DNA of 8,593 nucleotides from JBBQYA01 sp038209155 (lineage in GTDB: Bacteria > Bacteroidota > Bacteroidia > Sphingobacteriales > Sphingobacteriaceae), in the NCBI GenBank assembly GCA_038209155.1, contig JBBQYA010000106.1, positions 1 through 8,593 of the forward strand, read 5' to 3'. Positions 6,287 to 8,593 of the stretch are shown in pieces (the first letter of the stretch is position 1; each line of letters opens with the position of its first letter). A program made the translations under genes and the position numbers. The notes below the pieces were generated by a model that was given only the letters and a program-made list of their open reading frames with translations, did not search any database and had not been told where the DNA came from.

Positions 6287-6393
6287 GGAAGAAGTACGAA
6301 TGACGATTTACGAATTACGAGTAACGAATTTACAATCATTAATAAAAATTTAAAACTCCTAAATCCTAATTTCTTCCTTGCAAATCCAAAAAC
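6287..6393 (+). other. hisH-hisF gap where hisA is usually found
   Basis: The 107 bases between hisH and hisF contain no gene; they are too short for hisA (about 240 codons) and no frame resembles part of one. The left part is a 7-base tandem repeat (annotated separately), the rest AT-rich sequence with the words CCTAAATCC and CCTAATTT. The hisF-hisIE gap at 7159-7252 is built in the same way. No hisA remnant was recognised. Confidence 0.7.
6296..6330 (+). repeat. Tandem heptamer repeat ACGANTN, five copies
   Basis: Five back-to-back 7-base units: ACGAATG, ACGATTT, ACGAATT, ACGAGTA and ACGAATT. They start 10 bases after the hisH stop codon. I recall similar ACGAATT-type heptamer runs in intergenic regions of other Bacteroidota, but their role is unknown to me. 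The same unit recurs right after hisF. Confidence 0.8.
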
Positions 6394-7158
6394 ATGTTAA
6401 CAAAAAGAATAATTCCCTGCCTAGACATAAAAGATGGCAGAACCGTAAAAGGAGTATATTTTGAGAATATTCGCGATGCAGGAGATCCTGTTGAATTAGG
6501 AAAACTATATGCAGAACAAGGTGCAGACGAACTCGTATTTCTTGATATCACCGCCACAACAGAAAAGAGGTCGCTTTTGCTAAACCTGGTAAAAAATGTT
6601 GCAAAGGAAATTAATATTCCGTTTACCGTTGGAGGTGGCATCTCTTCTCTTAAAGATGTTGAAAGTATCTTAAATGCTGGAGCAGACAAGGTTTCTATCA
6701 ATTCAGCTGCGGTTAGAAATCCAAATTTAATTAATGAACTTTCCCTTGCCTTCGGAAATCAATGCATCATAGTGGCTATGGATATTAAATGTATCAATAA
6801 TGAATGGAAAGTTTTTATTGAAGGCGGACGAAAGGAAACCCAATTAAATGCAATAACTTGGGCTACAGAGTTGGTAGATCGCGGTGCAGGGGAAATACTT
6901 TTAACTTCTATGGATCATGATGGTACAAAAAATGGCTTTGCTTTGGAGATCACCAAAACGATTTCAGAACTTGTTTCAATTCCAGTAATTGCCTCCGGCG
7001 GCGCAGGAACAATGCAACATTTTACCGATGTTTTTACTTTAGGCAAAGCAGACGCAGCACTTGCAGCAAGTGTTTTTCATTTCAAAGAAATTGGAATTCC
7101 TCAGCTAAAACAAAACTTAAAACAAAACAATATTGAAGTAAGAATAATGGAAGAATGA
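6394..7158 (+). CDS. hisF: Imidazole glycerol phosphate synthase, cyclase subunit
   Basis: HisF is the (beta/alpha)8-barrel subunit that uses ammonia from HisH to turn PRFAR into imidazole glycerol phosphate and AICAR. The catalytic aspartates lie at the same numbers as in Thermotoga maritima HisF: D11 in PCLDIKDGRTVKG and D130 in VAMDIK. The phosphate-binding loops are VGGGIS (79-84) and ASGGAGT (200-206). DITAT (51-55), DHDGTKNG (174-181) and the 254-residue length identify HisF rather than its paralogue HisA, which is missing from the window. The start at 6394 gives the standard N-terminus MLTKRIIPCLD. Unlike the tightly packed upstream genes, it has non-coding gaps with heptamer repeats on both sides. 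Its own TGA is in contact with the downstream repeat. Confidence 0.97.
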   Translation: MLTKRIIPCLDIKDGRTVKGVYFENIRDAGDPVELGKLYAEQGADELVFLDITATTEKRSLLLNLVKNVAKEINIPFTVGGGISSLKDVESILNAGADKVSINSAAVRNPNLINELSLAFGNQCIIVAMDIKCINNEWKVFIEGGRKETQLNAITWATELVDRGAGEILLTSMDHDGTKNGFALEITKTISELVSIPVIASGGAGTMQHFTDVFTLGKADAALAASVFHFKEIGIPQLKQNLKQNNIEVRIMEE

Positions 7159-7178
7159 CGAATAACGAATGTTGAATA
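7158..7178 (+). repeat. Heptamer repeat after hisF, two clear copies and one degenerate
   Basis: ACGAATA (7158-7164) and ACGAATG (7165-7171) are tandem copies of the unit found between hisH and hisF, followed by a degenerate TTGAATA (7172-7178). The first A is the last base of the hisF stop codon. The rest of the gap to hisIE (to 7252) is AT-rich, contains CCTAATTT (7213-7220) as in the hisH-hisF gap, and shows no gene or clear promoter. Confidence 0.65.
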
Positions 7179-7252
7179 TGTATAAAAATCAATATTCATA
7201 AATCTCAATAACCCTAATTTGCTAAAAACTTAAAAAATCGTAAATCAAAAAA

Positions 7253-7843
7253 ATGACAGACTTCTCAAAATCACCCGACGGACTTATCCCTGCAATTATT
7301 CAGGATCATGAAACAAAAAATATACTCATGCTGGGCTACATGAATAAAGAATCATTGGAAATTACCAAACTAGAAAACAAGGTTACTTTTTATAGCAGAA
7401 GCAAACAAAGGCTTTGGCTAAAAGGCGAAGAATCGGGTAATTTTTTAAATGTAATTGACATAAAAGAAGATTGTGATAATGATACTTTACTCATAAAAGT
7501 AAAACCAGAAGGCCCAGTATGTCACACAGGAAATTACACTTGCTTTACAAAAGACAATGAAGGCGACTTTTTAACCGAACTTACTCAGATTATCCGAGAT
7601 AGAAAAGCAAATCCAAATCAGAAGTCCTACACCAGCGATCTTTTCCAAAAAGGAATAAACAAAATTGCCCAAAAAGTAGGCGAAGAAGCAGTAGAGTTAG
7701 TCATAGAAGCAAAAGATGATAACATCGAACTATTCAAAAACGAAGCAGCCGATCTCCTTTTTCACTATATGATATTGCTAGAAGCAAAAAATGTTAGTTT
7801 GGCTGATATTACTAATGTGCTGAAAGAAAGACATAAGGGATAG
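7253..7843 (+). CDS. hisIE: Bifunctional phosphoribosyl-AMP cyclohydrolase / phosphoribosyl-ATP pyrophosphohydrolase
   Basis: The fusion performs steps two and three of the pathway: the HisE part removes pyrophosphate from phosphoribosyl-ATP, and the HisI part opens the adenine ring. Residues 1-about 105 are HisI, with TFYSRSKQRLWLKGEESGN (45-63). The metal ligands are in EDCDND (72-77) and CHTGNYTC (90-97); the cysteines at 74, 90 and 97 have the spacing of the zinc cysteines of the HisI family. Residues about 107-196 are HisE, an all-alpha MazG-like fold with KVGEEAVELVIEAKDD (141-156) and NEAADLLFHY (163-172) as Mg and phosphate-binding helices. The length of 196 fits bifunctional HisIE. 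It follows hisF after a 94-base gap, and a membrane lipid enzyme gene begins 6 bases after its stop. Confidence 0.97.
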   Translation: MTDFSKSPDGLIPAIIQDHETKNILMLGYMNKESLEITKLENKVTFYSRSKQRLWLKGEESGNFLNVIDIKEDCDNDTLLIKVKPEGPVCHTGNYTCFTKDNEGDFLTELTQIIRDRKANPNQKSYTSDLFQKGINKIAQKVGEEAVELVIEAKDDNIELFKNEAADLLFHYMILLEAKNVSLADITNVLKERHKG

Positions 7844-7849
7844 AAAATT

Positions 7850-8452
7850 ATGAAAAAATTTATACCTATAAGTTTGATTATTTTTAGATTAATTCTTGCA
7901 CCTATTATCTTAGGACTTGTTTATTTTTATAAAGAAGAAAGCAGATTATCAGTTATTATTTTAATGTATCTAGGATTAATATCGGATATTTTAGATGGAA
8001 TAATAGCCAGAGAATTGAAGGTTTCATCAATGACACTTAGAAGATTTGACAGCCAAACAGATATGATATTTTGGGTATCGATTGGTTTAAGTACATGGAT
8101 GCTTTATCCAGAATTGATACGAAACAATAGAATTCCAATCATAATAATTTTCATAATGGAAGGAATGTGCTACTTAATCAGTTTTGTTAAATTTGGTAAA
8201 GAGACCTGTACCCATGCTTTCTTATCAAAATTATGGGGAATAACATTATTAATTGCTTTTACTTCATTAATAGGGTTTAATCATGCTGGAATTCCATTTT
8301 TATTGGCAATTATTTTTGGAATTATATCACATGTTGATAGAATTTTAATCACTTTGATATTACCAAAATGGACACATGACATCCCAAGTTTCTATCATGC
8401 TTACCTAATTAGAAAGGGAATTGAATTTAAAAAAAATAAATTATTTAATTAA
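7850..8452 (+). CDS. CDP-alcohol phosphatidyltransferase family membrane protein
   Basis: This 200-residue integral membrane protein moves a phosphatidyl group from a CDP-linked donor to an alcohol, with release of CMP. The family motif D-x2-D-G-x2-A-R-x8-G-x3-D-x3-D is present at 46-71: D46, D49-G50, A53-R54, D67 and D71 are all in place. The usual Gly is Leu (L63). Hydrophobic stretches near 5-27, 33-48, 73-88, 95-115, 128-143 and 147-170 fit about six membrane helices. The C-terminus is basic and probably cytoplasmic. I cannot name the alcohol (glycerol phosphate, serine, inositol or other). It begins 6 bases after hisIE, so it is likely co-transcribed, though it has no known link to histidine. 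It looks more AT-rich than the his genes. MKK at 7850 is the only plausible start. Confidence 0.85.
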   Translation: MKKFIPISLIIFRLILAPIILGLVYFYKEESRLSVIILMYLGLISDILDGIIARELKVSSMTLRRFDSQTDMIFWVSIGLSTWMLYPELIRNNRIPIIIIFIMEGMCYLISFVKFGKETCTHAFLSKLWGITLLIAFTSLIGFNHAGIPFLLAIIFGIISHVDRILITLILPKWTHDIPSFYHAYLIRKGIEFKKNKLFN

Positions 8453-8529
8453 TAACGTGAATTAATTATCATGCAAAACCACTAAAAAGTTCCATCATTT
8501 AATTGAACAAAAAAACGAAAACTCTAAGC

Positions 8530-8578
8530 GCATTACTTTAAAATTATAAATCCTAAATTTAAAAAAGTAATTGCTTTT
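8530..8578 (+). terminator. Imperfect inverted repeat, possible terminator
   Basis: GCATTACTTT (8530-8539) pairs with AAAGTAATTGC (8564-8574) with one bulged T, followed by TTTT (8575-8578). The loop is about 24 bases and AT-rich. The T run is short and the stem weak, so this may end the his-phosphatidyltransferase transcript or may be chance. Nothing else was recognised in 8453-8593. Confidence 0.3.
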
Positions 8579-8593
8579 GAAAAGGGTGTAAAA

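Noticed and set aside
6296..6330. CRISPR array
   Set aside because: The units are 7 bases and contiguous, with no spacers and no cas genes.
6287..6393. Degraded remnant of hisA in the gap
   Set aside because: None of the frames shows HisA-like sequence; the gap is a heptamer repeat plus AT-rich DNA.
6394..7158. The barrel gene as hisA rather than hisF
   Set aside because: PCLDIKDGRTVKG, DITAT, D130 in VAMDIK and DHDGTKNG are HisF features, and the length of 254 residues fits HisF; HisA is shorter and differs at these motifs.

Overview
The window is AT-rich DNA, most likely from a member of the Bacteroidota. The evidence is lineage-typical gene architecture: a MerT-MerP style fusion, bifunctional HisB, fused HisIE and long-form HisG. 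There is also an exact TAnnTTTG promoter box, and most start codons lack a strong Shine-Dalgarno sequence. I cannot place it below phylum level.

Layout. Positions 1-480 hold the end of a mercury-resistance unit: the C-terminal heavy-metal-binding domain of a MerTP-type transporter, then a small cysteine-rich GDCCVxC-family protein. Positions 481-1063 are non-coding, with a very strong strand asymmetry: C is common and G very rare on the + strand. Positions 1064-1200 form a histidine attenuator, made of a 26-codon leader peptide with six His codons, a strong intrinsic terminator, and a competing antiterminator. A 207-base G-poor spacer leads into the histidine operon at 1408-7843, in the order hisG-hisD-hisC-hisB-hisH-hisF-hisIE. 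A membrane-bound CDP-alcohol phosphatidyltransferase follows only 6 bases after hisIE. The last 141 bases are non-coding and contain an imperfect inverted repeat.

How the genes work together. The his genes encode every step from PRPP and ATP to histidinol and on to histidine, except HisA (ProFAR isomerase). hisA normally lies between hisH and hisF in such operons. Here that interval is a 107-base non-coding gap that opens with five tandem copies of a 7-base repeat, and copies of the same repeat follow hisF. The attenuator would link transcription of the whole cluster to the supply of charged tRNA-His.

Nothing here amounts to a wholly new system. The points most worth attention are the attenuator with a nearly leaderless leader peptide, the missing hisA with its heptamer repeats, the lost zinc ligands in HisB, and the C-rich, G-poor tract between the mer and his units.
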